Part shown: positions 26,591 to 35,417 of the stretch, piece by piece | Layout: the number at the start of each line of letters is the position of its first letter | How positions within the stretch are numbered: position 1 is the first letter of the stretch | Origin: Acuticoccus sediminis | GTDB lineage: Bacteria; Pseudomonadota; Alphaproteobacteria; Rhizobiales; Amorphaceae | NCBI RefSeq assembly: GCF_003258595.1 | Contig: NZ_QHHQ01000001.1 | Location: 1,178,001-1,242,000 of the forward strand | Direction: 5' to 3' | DNA length: 64,000 nucleotides | Program-made: the position numbers and the translations under genes | The notes under the pieces: generated by a model | The model's input: only the letters and a program-made list of their open reading frames with translations | Told to the model about the DNA's origin: nothing | Database searches by the model: none

Positions 26591-27583
26591 ATGTCGACGC
26601 CCGCAAAGTCTCCGAAAACCGCTGCCGCCTCGCGCCGGGCCCGCCGGGCCCCGGCCGTCGCCGTGGACCTCGGGCTCGCGGGCGATCCGCAGCTCCTCGC
26701 GATCCGCGCGTCCTGGCTCGAGGGCCTGACCGCCGAGCGCGGCCTCTCGCCCAATACCGCCGAAGCGTACGAGCACGACACCCGCGCCTACCTGATCTTC
26801 CTGACCGAACACCTCGGCGGCCCCGTCGACCTCGCCGCCCTCTCGGCCCTCACGCCGGCGGACGTGCGCGCCTTCCTCGCCGAGCGCCGCCGCGCGGGAC
26901 TGTCGCCACGCTCGATGGCCCGCGCCCTCGCCGCCGTGCGCACGATGATGAACCACCTGGAACGGCACCACGGCGTCAACGCCGCCGCCGTGCGTGCCGT
27001 CTCCGCACCGTCAAAACCGCGCGGGCTGCCGAGGCCGGTCCCGGTCACCGAGGCGCTCGCCATGCTCGAGGGCGGGTCGGACTGGGTGAGCCTCCGCGAC
27101 GCCGCCGTCCTCGCCCTGCTTTACGGTTGCGGCCTGCGCGTCGGCGAGGCGACCGGGCTCGACGTCGCCGACGTCGGCGATCCCCTGCTGCGCCTCAGGA
27201 TCCGAGGCAAGGGCGGCAAGGAGCGGGACGTCCCCGTCGTCGCCCGCGTCGCCGCCATCGTCGGCGCCTACCGCGAGGCGGTGCCGTTCGCGCTCGACGA
27301 CGGGCCGTTCTTCCGCGGCGAAAAGGGCGGGCGCCTGTCGCCGCGGATCGTCCAGCGCGCGGTGGAACAGTGGCGCTACGCGCTGGGTTTGCCCGACAGC
27401 GCGACGCCGCATGCCCTGCGGCACGCCTTCGCGACGCACATCCTCGCCCAGGGCGGGGACCTGCGCGCGATCCAGGCGCTGCTCGGCCACGCGCGCCTCT
27501 CCACCACCCAGGTCTACACCGCCGTCGACGACCGCGCGCTGCTGAAGGCCTGGCGCGACGCCCACCCGCGCGCCGCCGGCTGA
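26591..27583 (+). CDS. xerC: Tyrosine recombinase XerC
   Basis: A 330-residue tyrosine recombinase with the SAM-like core-binding domain (about 33-125) and the catalytic domain. All catalytic residues are present: R183, K207, H274, R277, H300 and Y309. Function would be chromosome-dimer resolution at dif with its XerD partner. XerC rather than XerD is assigned by overall layout and lack of integrase-type neighbours, so the C/D choice is less certain than the family. The N-terminal 25 residues are basic and disordered-looking. It is 9 bases from the following methyltransferase gene. Confidence 0.82.
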   Translation: MSTPAKSPKTAAASRRARRAPAVAVDLGLAGDPQLLAIRASWLEGLTAERGLSPNTAEAYEHDTRAYLIFLTEHLGGPVDLAALSALTPADVRAFLAERRRAGLSPRSMARALAAVRTMMNHLERHHGVNAAAVRAVSAPSKPRGLPRPVPVTEALAMLEGGSDWVSLRDAAVLALLYGCGLRVGEATGLDVADVGDPLLRLRIRGKGGKERDVPVVARVAAIVGAYREAVPFALDDGPFFRGEKGGRLSPRIVQRAVEQWRYALGLPDSATPHALRHAFATHILAQGGDLRAIQALLGHARLSTTQVYTAVDDRALLKAWRDAHPRAAG

Positions 27584-27592
27584 GGACACGCC

Positions 27593-28333
27593 ATGAGGAT
27601 CCCCCGCTGGCTGCGGCGCACGCCGCTGGTCAAGACGCCGCTGCGCCGCTTCGCCAAGCGCCACGCGCCGAGAGGGCCGGTGCACCTGACGGTCGGCGGC
27701 CTCGCCTGGCACCTCGCCCCGCGCGACAACAAGGTCGACTTCGACATCTGGTACAAGCGCCGCCTCGACGAGCCGTACGAGCGCGACTTCCTGGCCTCGC
27801 AGCTCGGCGCGGGCGACCTCTTCGTGGACATCGGCGCCAACATCGGCCTCTACACCGTCGCCCTCCTCGCCGAGGTGCCGGGCCTGTCGGCGGTGACGTT
27901 CGAGCCGCTCGACAGGCTGCGAGAGCGGCAGGTGGCGAACCTTGCCGCAAACGGGCTGAGCGGTCGCGCAAGGGTGTCGGCCGACGCGGTCGGGCCCGAG
28001 GGGGAAATGACCCTCTACGAGAGCATGAATGCCGGGCGCTCATCGCTGATCGCGTTCGAGGGGGCGAGGGGGAGCCGCAAGGTGAACGTGCGTCCGCTCG
28101 CCGCGCTCCTGACGCGTCCGCCGACGGCGATCAAGATCGATGTCGAGGGATTCGAGGCGGATGCGCTGATGCCCTACTTCGACGCCACGGGGCCGGAGGA
28201 CTGGCCCCGGGCTGTCGTCATCGAGACGCTCCACCGTGCGCTATGGTCACGAGACTGTCTTTCAGAGTTGTTCCAGAGAGGATATGTGCTAGCTGGAGAG
28301 ACGGATGAGAATGCCCTGCTCGTCCGCGCCTGA
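27593..28333 (+). CDS. FkbM family methyltransferase
   Basis: A 246-residue SAM-dependent methyltransferase. The SAM loop is FVDIGANIGLYTV (about 78-90) with the acidic FEPL strand-2 motif, and the family's IKIDVEGFEADAL segment follows near residue 180. FkbM proteins methylate sugars or small molecules, often in envelope or polysaccharide pathways. GAGGA precedes the ATG. It lies 9 bases after xerC, so the two may be co-transcribed, but a functional link is not evident. Confidence 0.85.
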   Translation: MRIPRWLRRTPLVKTPLRRFAKRHAPRGPVHLTVGGLAWHLAPRDNKVDFDIWYKRRLDEPYERDFLASQLGAGDLFVDIGANIGLYTVALLAEVPGLSAVTFEPLDRLRERQVANLAANGLSGRARVSADAVGPEGEMTLYESMNAGRSSLIAFEGARGSRKVNVRPLAALLTRPPTAIKIDVEGFEADALMPYFDATGPEDWPRAVVIETLHRALWSRDCLSELFQRGYVLAGETDENALLVRA

Positions 28334-28390
28334 CCGACCGCTCGACTGAACGATCGACCAGACGGCCCACGAGCGATACAGAGTGAAGAC

Positions 28391-29170
28391 ATGGTCCAGC
28401 TGACGCTTCCGCAGAACTCCCGCATCAAGACCGGCAAGACGTGGCCGAAACCCGAAGGCGCCACGAACCTGCGCGAGTTCCGTGTCTACCGCTGGCAGGA
28501 GGAGGGGGACGAGAACCCCCACATGGACACCTACTACGTCGACACCGACGATTGCGGTCCCATGATCCTCGACGGACTGCTCTACATCAAGAACAAGATC
28601 GATCCGACTTTGGTCTTCCGTCGGTCCTGCCGCGAGGGCATCTGCGGGTCCTGTTCGATGAACATCAACGGCCGCAACCACCTCGCCTGCACCACGGGCA
28701 TGGACGAGGTCGAAGGCCCGGTGACGCTGCATCCGCTGCCGCACATGCCGGTGGTGCGCGACCTGGTGCCCGACCTCACCAACTTCTACGCCCAGCTCCG
28801 CGAGATCGAGCCGTGGCTGCAGACCGACACGCCGCAGCCGCAGAAGGAATGGCGTCAGAGCCACGAGGACCGCGAGAAGCTGAACGGCCTCTACGAGTGC
28901 ATCCTGTGCGCCTGCTGCACCACCTCGTGCCCGTCCTACTGGTGGAACGGCGACCGCTACCTCGGCCCGGCCGCGCTGCTCCAGGCGCACCGCTGGATCG
29001 TCGACAGTCGCGACGAACGCACCGGCGAACGTCTCGACAAGCTGGAGGACCCCTTCCGGCTCTACCGCTGCCACACGATCATGAACTGCGCCAACGCCTG
29101 CCCGAAGGGCCTGAACCCGGCGGAAGCCATCGCCGAGATCAAAGCGCTCATGGTGGAGAGACGCGTCTAG
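28391..29170 (+). CDS. sdhB: Succinate dehydrogenase iron-sulfur subunit
   Basis: A 259-residue subunit of respiratory complex II. All three clusters can be assigned: [2Fe-2S] C80, C85, C88, C100; [4Fe-4S] beginning C170, C173, C176; and [3Fe-4S] in the C180 and [14 protein letters not shown] region. Most relatives keep it downstream of sdhC-sdhD-sdhA; here the flanks are an FkbM methyltransferase and an AEC transporter, with no other subunit in the window. An SdhAF4 assembly factor gene lies about 6 kb away (35418-35597). Confidence 0.94.
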   Translation: MVQLTLPQNSRIKTGKTWPKPEGATNLREFRVYRWQEEGDENPHMDTYYVDTDDCGPMILDGLLYIKNKIDPTLVFRRSCREGICGSCSMNINGRNHLACTTGMDEVEGPVTLHPLPHMPVVRDLVPDLTNFYAQLREIEPWLQTDTPQPQKEWRQSHEDREKLNGLYECILCACCTTSCPSYWWNGDRYLGPAALLQAHRWIVDSRDERTGERLDKLEDPFRLYRCHTIMNCANACPKGLNPAEAIAEIKALMVERRV

Positions 29171-29177
29171 GCCGAAC

Positions 29178-30137
29178 GTGGCGCTCGGCCTTCTCGCCTC
29201 GACAATCCTGCCGGTCTTCGGGTTCATCGGGATCGGCTACCTCACCATCGTCCTTCGCGTCCTGCGCGACGAGACGGCGGACCACCTCTCGAACTTCGTG
29301 TTCACGCTGGGTGTGCCGCTGCTTCTCATCCGCGCCATCGGCACGATGCAGCTTCCGGACGTGTCGCCCTGGCCCTTCTGGGGCGTCTACTTCTCCTCCG
29401 TCCTGATCAACATCGGCCTCGGCATGCTGGTGACCGAGCGCATCTTCAAGCGGGATGCGCGCGCCGGCGTCATCGGCGGCATGTCCGCCTCGTTCTCCAA
29501 CCTCGTGATGGTCGGCGTGCCGCTCGTCAGCCGCGCCTACGGCGACGAGGGGCTGGTGACCGCCTTCCTCCTCATTTCGGTGCACATGCCGTTCATGATG
29601 ACGGTGTCGGCGCTGCTGATCGAGGTTGCCGAGTACCGGGACGGGTCGGCCGCGGGACGGCTCGACTTCTTCGGCGCGATCAAGCGGGTGGTGCGCCAGC
29701 TGCTGCGCAATCCGCTGATCATCGGCATCCTCATCGGCACCGCCGTGCGCCTTACCGGGCTGCCCATCGTCGGCGTGCCGCGGGCGCTGGTGGACGGTCT
29801 CGCCAACACGGCGATCCCGCTCGCGCTGGTCTCGCTCGGGATGAGCCTGCCGCGCTACGGCCTGCGCGGGCACGTCATGCCGGCGATCGTCCTGTCGGCG
29901 CTGAAGCTCCTGGTCATTCCGTCGGTCGTCTACGTGCTGGCCTTCCACGTCGCCGGCATGCCGCCGCTCCCCGCCGCGGTGCTGGTGCTGGCCGCCGCCT
30001 GCCCGACGGGCGTGAACGCCTACCTCATCGCGGTACGCTTCCAGACCGGCCTCGCCCTCTCCGCCAACACGATCACCCTCACCACCGCCGCCTCGATCAT
30101 CTCCTTCACGCTCTGGCTGACGATCGTCGCAGGGTAG
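29178..30137 (+). CDS. AEC family transporter (auxin efflux carrier-like permease)
   Basis: A 319-residue membrane protein with about ten hydrophobic segments in two similar halves, as in the auxin efflux carrier (AEC/Mem_trans) family. It begins GLLASTILPVFGFIGIGYL and has the late conserved PTGVNAYLIAVRF segment. Bacterial members often export or take up dicarboxylates such as malonate or malate. It starts with GTG 7 bases after the sdhB stop, so co-transcription with sdhB is likely, which would suit a C4-dicarboxylate substrate, but this is inferred only from position. Confidence 0.85.
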   Translation: MALGLLASTILPVFGFIGIGYLTIVLRVLRDETADHLSNFVFTLGVPLLLIRAIGTMQLPDVSPWPFWGVYFSSVLINIGLGMLVTERIFKRDARAGVIGGMSASFSNLVMVGVPLVSRAYGDEGLVTAFLLISVHMPFMMTVSALLIEVAEYRDGSAAGRLDFFGAIKRVVRQLLRNPLIIGILIGTAVRLTGLPIVGVPRALVDGLANTAIPLALVSLGMSLPRYGLRGHVMPAIVLSALKLLVIPSVVYVLAFHVAGMPPLPAAVLVLAAACPTGVNAYLIAVRFQTGLALSANTITLTTAASIISFTLWLTIVAG

Positions 30138-30173
30138 GGGCGTCGGGGGCGAAGGCGGGTCCGCCGGCCGGTC

Positions 30174-31058
30174 TCACCGCGTCGGGAGCGGCGGGGGCGG
30201 GGTCTCGCGGGCGGTCGCCTCGTGGCGGACCATGTCGGCCGTCCAGCCGGCCTGCCGCATCGCGCCGAGGCCGAGCGCCCCGTTCGACTTGGAGAGCTTG
30301 CGTCCGTCCTCGCCGAGGACCAGCCCGTGGTGGTGGTAGAGCGGGGTGGGGAAGCCGAGGAGCACTTGCAGGACCCGGTGCACCGCGGTCGCCGTCAGGA
30401 GGTCGGCGCCGCGCACGATGTGGGAGATTCCGTCGTCCGCGTCGTCGACGACGACGGAGAGGTGGTAGCTCGTCGGCGTCTCCTTGCGCGCCAGCACCAC
30501 ATCGCCCCAGGACATCGGGTCGAAGTGGGCCGCCGTCCGCCCGGCGCCGGACGGGCCGATCTCCGTCCAGCCGGGACGCCCGACCTCGTTGACCGCGCGG
30601 GCCATGTCGAGGCGCCAGGCCGCCGGCGCGCCGAGCTGGCGCCGCCGTTCCGCCTCCTCCGCGCCGATCACCGCCGCGTCGCCGGAGAAGCGCGGCGCGC
30701 CGTCGGGATCGCGCGCGACACCGACGACCCGCGCGTGGTCCGCGATCTCGCGGCGCGAGGCGAAGGACGGATAGACGAGGCCGCGCCGGGTAAGCTCGGC
30801 GAGGACCGTGGCGTACCGGTCGAAGCGCGTGCTCTGCCGGCGCAGTGGCGGGGTCCAGACGACGCGCAGCCAGGCGAGGTCCTCCAGGATCATCGCCTCG
30901 TATTCCGGACGGCAGCGGATCCGGTCGATGTCCTCCATGCGCAATCGCAGCGGACGGTCGAGCGCGGCCGCCATCCGCTCGTTGGCGATGGCGCTGAGGG
31001 CGTGGCCGAGGTGCAGGGGGCCGTTCGGACTGGGGGCGAAGCGCAGCATGGGCGCCAT
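30174..31058 (-). CDS. gluQ: Glutamyl-Q tRNA(Asp) synthetase
   Basis: A 294-residue shortened class I glutamyl-tRNA synthetase that charges glutamate onto queuosine-34 of tRNA(Asp). The HIGH equivalent is HLGH in SPNGPLHLGHA (about residue 17) and the KMSKS equivalent is KLSKS. The anticodon-binding domain of GltX is missing, as expected for GluQ. The cysteine-based zinc site common in this family is not evident: the LVYPSFASR region has no cysteine. Start could be 31058 or 31049. It is convergent with the AEC transporter gene. Confidence 0.9.
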   Translation of the reverse strand: MAPMLRFAPSPNGPLHLGHALSAIANERMAAALDRPLRLRMEDIDRIRCRPEYEAMILEDLAWLRVVWTPPLRRQSTRFDRYATVLAELTRRGLVYPSFASRREIADHARVVGVARDPDGAPRFSGDAAVIGAEEAERRRQLGAPAAWRLDMARAVNEVGRPGWTEIGPSGAGRTAAHFDPMSWGDVVLARKETPTSYHLSVVVDDADDGISHIVRGADLLTATAVHRVLQVLLGFPTPLYHHHGLVLGEDGRKLSKSNGALGLGAMRQAGWTADMVRHEATARETPPPPLPTR

Positions 31059-31269
31059 TTTGCCTCAAGTCGGGCAAGTCGGGCTAGCGCCGACTGGCGG
31101 CGATTCCTTGTACTTTCAGGCTTCTTTTCCGTCGGTTGGACCCTGGGTGCCGCTTTCTGACCTATGCGGCGCCGAGGTGCCGGGGGCGTCCGGTTTGATC
31201 CAGATCGGCAGGAAGAGGGGCCCGCATCGGTGCTTGCGCGCGCGGCGCGCGGCTGTAATCGTCCCCGCC

Positions 31270-31932
31270 ATGGAACGCATCCGCACCGAGGCCGACGTCG
31301 AGGCCGCGCTGGTCCGCCTCGCCGCGGCCGATCCGCGCCTCGCCGCCGCATGGGAGGCGGTCGACCACGTTCCCCTTCGGCTCCTCCCGGGGGATTTCGC
31401 CGGGCTTTGCCGCATCGTCGCCGGGCAGCAACTCTCCACCGCGTCCGCCGCCGCGTGCTTCGCCAAGGTCAGCGCCGCGTTCGACCCGCTGACCGCCGAG
31501 ACGGTCCTCGCCGCCGACGAACCGGCGCTGCGCGCCGCAGGCCTCTCGCGCCAGAAGGCGGCAACCTTCCGTGCCGTCGCCGAAGCGGTTGCTGCGGGGC
31601 TCGACATCGACGGCCTCGCCGAGCGCCCGGCGGAGGAGGCGCGCGCGGCGCTGGAGGCGATCCGCGGCATCGGGCGATGGAGCGCGGACCTCTACCTCAT
31701 GTTCTGCGCCGGCCATCCGGACATCTTTCCGGTCGGCGACCTCGCCGTGCGTCGCGCCGCGCAGCGCGTGATGGGGCTCGAGGAGGAGCCGTCGCCTGCC
31801 GAACTCGACACCCTCGCCCTCGTGTGGTCGCCCGACCGGTCGGTCGCCGCGCGGCTGATGTGGGCCTACTATCGCACCGCGCGGCCGGCGCCGCGCACCA
31901 AGACCAGCGTTCCGGAGGGCGCACCGCTTTGA
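31270..31932 (+). CDS. DNA-3-methyladenine glycosylase, HhH-GPD family (AlkA/MAG-like)
   Basis: A 220-residue base-excision repair glycosylase. The helix-hairpin-helix and catalytic loop read EAIRGIGRWSADLYLMF followed by PVGDLAV, with the catalytic aspartate in the last motif. It lacks the iron-sulfur cysteines of Nth/MutY and the N-terminal domain of E. coli AlkA, so resembles the compact bacterial MAG type. It would remove 3-methyladenine and other alkylated bases. The stop overlaps a TTG start of the next gene, giving likely coupled translation. Confidence 0.88.
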   Translation: MERIRTEADVEAALVRLAAADPRLAAAWEAVDHVPLRLLPGDFAGLCRIVAGQQLSTASAAACFAKVSAAFDPLTAETVLAADEPALRAAGLSRQKAATFRAVAEAVAAGLDIDGLAERPAEEARAALEAIRGIGRWSADLYLMFCAGHPDIFPVGDLAVRRAAQRVMGLEEEPSPAELDTLALVWSPDRSVAARLMWAYYRTARPAPRTKTSVPEGAPL

Positions 31933-32576
31933 CACTATCGGGTCCACGCAGGCCGCCGCGCTCCGGCAAGCCGCCCAACGCCATCGTCATCTTCGTCCAC
32001 GGCTACGGCGCGGACGGCTCCGACCTCATCTCGCTCGCGGACCACTTCGCGCCCGTCCTGCCGGACGCGCTGTTCCTCTCGCCCGACGCGCCCGGCATGA
32101 CGCCACACGGCGGTCGGGAGTGGTTCCCGCTGACGATGCGCGACCCGTCGGAGTACAAGCGCGGGGTCGAGGCTGCGGCGCCGCATCTCGACCGCTACAT
32201 CGACGCCGAGCTCGAGCGCCATTCGCTCGACGAGAGCCGCCTCGCGCTGGTCGGCTTCAGCCAGGGCACGATGATGTCGCTGCACGTCGGCTTCCGCCGG
32301 CCCAGGCCGATCGCGGCGGTTGTCGGCTTCTCCGGCCTCTGCGCCGGGGCGCAGGCGGACGCGGTCAGGCCGGCACCGACGCTGCTGGTGCATGGCACCC
32401 ATGACGAGGTGCTGCCCGCGGCCTTCACGCTGCAGGCCTCGCAGGTCCTCGGCGAGGCCGGGATCCCGGTAGAATGGCATTTCCGTCCGGGACTTGGCCA
32501 CGGCATCGACGGGGAGGGCCTCGGCATGGCCGCCGTCCATCTGCAGACGCACTTGTCCAAGGTGCCGCAGGTGTGA
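31929..32576 (+). CDS. Alpha/beta hydrolase, phospholipase/carboxylesterase family
   Basis: A 215-residue serine esterase of the acyl-protein thioesterase/carboxylesterase family. Oxyanion-hole motif VHGYGADG, nucleophile elbow GFSQG, acid in HGTHDEVLP and the histidine in GLGHGID form a full catalytic machinery. No ATG or GTG exists before the conserved core. The TTG at 31929 overlaps the glycosylase stop as TTGA, with GGAGGG 9 bases upstream, and is taken as start. The substrate is probably a short acyl ester. The gene follows the DNA glycosylase in a two-gene unit. Confidence 0.86.
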   Translation: MTLSGPRRPPRSGKPPNAIVIFVHGYGADGSDLISLADHFAPVLPDALFLSPDAPGMTPHGGREWFPLTMRDPSEYKRGVEAAAPHLDRYIDAELERHSLDESRLALVGFSQGTMMSLHVGFRRPRPIAAVVGFSGLCAGAQADAVRPAPTLLVHGTHDEVLPAAFTLQASQVLGEAGIPVEWHFRPGLGHGIDGEGLGMAAVHLQTHLSKVPQV

Positions 32577-32666
32577 GTTATCGTTTGGGCCTTCACATAG
32601 GCGTCACGTTGGAGCACGATAAATGCGCCATGAGACATCTGATTCGATCACGATGGGTTAGGTAGG

Positions 32667-33224
32667 ATGAGCATAGCGGTTCATCCCGATGCGCACCCCA
32701 CGCTGGTGCTCAACGCGGACTACCGGCCGCTGAGTTATTATCCTCTGTCTCTCTGGTCATGGCAGGACGCGATCAAGGCCGTATTTCTTGATCGCGTGAA
32801 CATCGTCTCGGAATATACGCACGAGGTGCGGAGCCCCTCCTTCCGGATGCGGCTTCCCTCGGTCGTCTCCCTCAAGACCTACATCCGGCCCGCCCGCTTC
32901 CCCGCCTTCACGCGCTTCAACGTGTTCCTGAGGGACCGGTTCGAGTGCCAGTACTGCGGCTCGCTGGACGACCTCACCTTCGACCACCTCATCCCCCGCT
33001 CCCGCGGCGGCATGACCACGTGGGACAACGTCATCACCGCCTGCTCGCCCTGCAACCTGCGCAAGGGCAACAAGAGCTGCCGCGCGGCCGACATGTTCCC
33101 CCGGCACGAGCCCTTCAGGCCGACCGTCCAGGACCTTCACAACAACGGTCGCCTGTTCCCGCCCAACTACCTCCACGAGAGCTGGCTCGACTTCCTCTAC
33201 TGGGATACCGAGCTCGAGCCCTGA
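32667..33224 (+). CDS. HNH endonuclease family protein
   Basis: A 185-residue protein with a C-terminal HNH nuclease module: CQYCG, then FDHLIPRSRGGMTTWDNVITACSPCNLRKGNK, giving two zinc-binding CxxC pairs around the catalytic DH. The N-terminal 80 residues (VLNADYRPLSYYPLSLWSWQDAIKAVFLDRV) match the widespread free-standing HNH proteins of alphaproteobacteria, whose biological role is unsettled. No restriction methylase, phage or mobile element is nearby, so a housekeeping or repair function is more likely than defence. Confidence 0.86.
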   Translation: MSIAVHPDAHPTLVLNADYRPLSYYPLSLWSWQDAIKAVFLDRVNIVSEYTHEVRSPSFRMRLPSVVSLKTYIRPARFPAFTRFNVFLRDRFECQYCGSLDDLTFDHLIPRSRGGMTTWDNVITACSPCNLRKGNKSCRAADMFPRHEPFRPTVQDLHNNGRLFPPNYLHESWLDFLYWDTELEP

Positions 33225-33288
33225 CCGTCGGCGGTCCAACGGCAAAATCGGGTAAATCTGTCAAAATTTAAGGCGCTGGCCATAGATC

Positions 33289-33306
33289 GTTGCCCATTTC
33301 GGCAAC
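33289..33306. promoter_or_regulatory. Inverted repeat GTTGCC-N6-GGCAAC upstream of the SH3 protein gene
   Basis: A perfect 6-bp inverted repeat with a 6-base centre, 66 bases before the start at 33372. It is followed directly by ATATAGCG and lies in a locally AT-rich stretch, so it may overlap the promoter. A clear AAAGGAGG ribosome-binding site precedes the gene (33358-33365). Function as an operator is inferred. Confidence 0.4.
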
Positions 33307-33371
33307 ATATAGCGGGCCACGGAACTCTATCGCCCCCGACGCGGTTTGTCGTCGGTCCAAAGGAGGATGCA

Positions 33372-34037
33372 ATGAACAAGACAGCTTTGCGCGCCATGAT
33401 CGTCAGCGCCGCGCTGATCCCGGCCGCGGCTTACGCGCAGTCCGCTGGTTCCGTCACCACCGACCTCAACCTGCGTTCCGGTCCCGGCAGCAACTATCCG
33501 GTGCTGACCACGATTCCGGCCGGTGACGAGGTCGTCGTCAACGGCTGCGTGACCGACACCTCCTGGTGCCAGGTGAGCTTCGCCGGCAAGAACGGCTACG
33601 CCTACGCCCAGTACCTGACCGTCGCGGCCGACACCGGCGAGGCCGTCGTCGTCTCCGAGCGCCGTGGCCTGCTGCCGCAGATCGCTGCCGAGACCATCGA
33701 CGCGGTCGGCAACACTGCCGGCGCGGTCACGGGCGCTCTCATCGGCGGCACCGTGGGCCTCGTCTCCGGCGGCGTCGGCGGCATGGGCAAGGGCATGACG
33801 AAGGGTGCCGAGCGCGGGGCGAACAGCTTCCAGCTCGCGGACACCACCGTCGTCTACGTTCAGGAGCACCCGGTCCAGCCGATCTACCTCGACGGCGAGG
33901 TCATGGTCGGCGTCGGCGTCCCGACGGACGTGGAGCTCTACGAGGTTCCGCAGTCGCCCTACCGCTACGTGAACATCAACGACACGATGGTGCTGGTCGA
34001 CCCGAACAGCCGCGAGGTCGTCTACGTCTTCAGCTGA
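33372..34037 (+). CDS. Exported SH3 domain protein with DUF1236 C-terminal domain
   Basis: A 221-residue envelope protein. It has a signal peptide with an AYA-QS cleavage site (about residue 21), a bacterial SH3 domain (about 22-85, TDLNLRSGPGSNYPVLTTIPAG), a glycine-zipper-like stretch (ALIGGTVGLVSGGVGGMGKG, about 118-138) that may insert in a membrane, and a DUF1236 domain (about 156-221). SH3 plus DUF1236 proteins are frequent in Hyphomicrobiales, where the SH3 part probably binds peptidoglycan. It is monocistronic: strong Shine-Dalgarno in front, strong terminator behind. Confidence 0.85.
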   Translation: MNKTALRAMIVSAALIPAAAYAQSAGSVTTDLNLRSGPGSNYPVLTTIPAGDEVVVNGCVTDTSWCQVSFAGKNGYAYAQYLTVAADTGEAVVVSERRGLLPQIAAETIDAVGNTAGAVTGALIGGTVGLVSGGVGGMGKGMTKGAERGANSFQLADTTVVYVQEHPVQPIYLDGEVMVGVGVPTDVELYEVPQSPYRYVNINDTMVLVDPNSREVVYVFS

Positions 34038-34063
34038 TCCGTTCGGCGCATCTGAAGAATACA

Positions 34064-34098
34064 AGCGGTCGGGTCCGGAGAGGACCCGGCCGCTTTTT
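34064..34098 (+). terminator. Rho-independent terminator of the SH3/DUF1236 gene
   Basis: A 13-bp stem (AGCGGTCGGGTCC / GGACCCGGCCGCT, one T-G wobble) with a 5-base loop, followed by TTTT, beginning 26 bases after the stop codon. This is the clearest intrinsic terminator on the plus strand of the window. Confidence 0.85.
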
Positions 34099-34360
34099 CG
34101 TTGCGGAGGCCCTGCCGGACGGCTCGGCCGGGTCCTGAGGGCGGGCGCCTAAAGCTGAATTTGAAATTCCGTTGTTGCCAAATGACGCCCGGGAGCCGAT
34201 GTGCAGATGGCATTCATGTTGTTTCCCCTTCCAGGCGACTCTGGCGAGGGGCGTTCGACGCCCGCGGGCGATCTCGAACAGCGTATTGTGCAGGGTCAAG
34301 CCGCTCGGAACGTTGGCGCTTTCCGCAGTCTCGCGACCCTTTGAAGAAGGGTTCTCGTCC
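34099..34360. other. Gene-free gap after the terminator
   Basis: Part of the 323-base interval between the SH3 gene and the small membrane protein gene. Apart from the terminator it contains a locally AT-rich piece around 34150-34182 that could hold a promoter for the downstream gene. A frame continuous with that gene is open through here, but its residues have no signal-peptide or domain character, so I do not include it. Confidence 0.4.
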
Positions 34361-34774
34361 GTGAGACGCAAACGTAGCCGACACCTCGAGACGCTCCACC
34401 GCGTGGTGGGCGGCCTGTCGGCGCTGATCGCCATCGTCGGTCTCATCGTCATCGCTTCCCTTTCCGGCGCCTTCGCGGCGCCGCATGACGGCGACGCCCG
34501 TGTCGACCGGAACGCGGATGGTCCCTCCCCGGCGCCGTTCGAGGTAGCTCAGGCGACGTTCGTGCGGCAGGACGTGATCTATCCGGACAGGGTGTTCGTC
34601 GCGGACCCGCGGATCGCCGGGGGACCGTGCGGGGCCGGCTGCGGCGGCGCGGTCGCGGGGGAGATCGGCACGCGCAAGGTGAAGGAGCGCTACTGGTACC
34701 GGGCGCGCTCCATCACCGCGCCTTCGGCGGTCTCGCGCCCGGCCTGCGCCAGCCACGAGTGTGCCGTTCGGTGA
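34361..34774 (+). CDS. Small membrane-anchored protein of unknown function
   Basis: A 137-residue protein I do not recognise. It starts with basic residues (VRRKRSRH) and one hydrophobic helix (about 17-41, GGLSALIAIVGLIVIASLSGAFA), a signal anchor or a cleavable signal ending near AFA-AP. The rest is outside the membrane and includes two close cysteines in GPCGAGCGG and a C-terminal pair (PACASHEC). Start is GTG at 34361, with AGAAGGG about 10 bases upstream; an upstream ATG in frame gives a less sensible N-terminus. It precedes gloA by 83 bases. Confidence 0.6.
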   Translation: MRRKRSRHLETLHRVVGGLSALIAIVGLIVIASLSGAFAAPHDGDARVDRNADGPSPAPFEVAQATFVRQDVIYPDRVFVADPRIAGGPCGAGCGGAVAGEIGTRKVKERYWYRARSITAPSAVSRPACASHECAVR

Positions 34775-34857
34775 TTGAATCGGGCCATAGGCCAATCCGA
34801 CGTTGGCGTCGGGCGCGATTGGACTAGGTTGAGGGGGAATCCGAAGGCGGAGAGCCC

Positions 34858-35301
34858 ATGCAATACCTTCACACCATGGTCCGGATCACGGACGTCGACC
34901 AGTCCCTCGACTTCTACTGCAACAAGCTCGGTCTGCGCGAAGTGCGGCGCATCGACAGCGAGCAGGGGCGCTACACGCTGATCTTCCTCGCCGCGCCGGA
35001 CGATTTCGGCCGCGCCCAGAGCGAGGCGAAGGCGCCGATGCTGGAGCTGACCTATAACTGGGACCCGGAGGACTACTCCGGCGGCCGCAACTTCGGCCAC
35101 CTGGCGTTCCGCGTGGACGACATCTACGCGACCTGCCAGCGTCTCCTCGACCAGGGCGTGACGATCAACCGTCCTCCGCGCGACGGCCGGATGGCGTTCG
35201 TGAAGTCACCGGACAACATCTCGATCGAGCTGCTCCAGAAGGGCGACAGCCTGGCGCCCGCCGAGCCCTGGTCCTCGATGGAGAATACCGGCTCCTGGTG
35301 A
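34858..35301 (+). CDS. gloA: Lactoylglutathione lyase (glyoxalase I)
   Basis: A 147-residue VOC-fold metalloenzyme that isomerises the methylglyoxal-glutathione hemithioacetal to S-lactoylglutathione. It begins with the family's [21 protein letters not shown] (metal ligand H5) and carries [18 protein letters not shown] with a ligand glutamate, and [11 protein letters not shown] with the second histidine. [12 protein letters not shown] supplies the last glutamate. It is convergent with the tiny SdhAF4 gene; a 7-bp inverted repeat between them may terminate both. Confidence 0.92.
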   Translation: MQYLHTMVRITDVDQSLDFYCNKLGLREVRRIDSEQGRYTLIFLAAPDDFGRAQSEAKAPMLELTYNWDPEDYSGGRNFGHLAFRVDDIYATCQRLLDQGVTINRPPRDGRMAFVKSPDNISIELLQKGDSLAPAEPWSSMENTGSW

Positions 35302-35322
35302 ACCGGAACCGGCGGTCGTCGA

Positions 35323-35340
35323 GGTCCGGACCACCGGACC
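35323..35340. terminator. Hairpin between convergent gloA and SdhAF4 genes
   Basis: GGTCCGG and CCGGACC flank a 4-base loop, 22 bases after the gloA stop and 78 bases from the end of the opposing gene. No T run follows on either strand, so it is a candidate bidirectional, factor-assisted terminator only. Confidence 0.35.
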
Positions 35341-35417
35341 GGCCGGGGGAGCCCGCGGGATCCTCCGGCGAGTCTCCGGCCGCCGTGGCGTTCCGCCGGT
35401 GGGAGCGAGGGCGCCGG

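Noticed and set aside
26591-27583. Tyrosine recombinase as an integrase of a mobile island
   Set aside because: Layout is that of XerC, with core genes on both sides and no attachment-site repeats or tRNA seen.
32667-33224. HNH protein as part of a defence or mobile system
   Set aside because: Flanked by housekeeping genes, no methylase, integrase or toxin-antitoxin partner.
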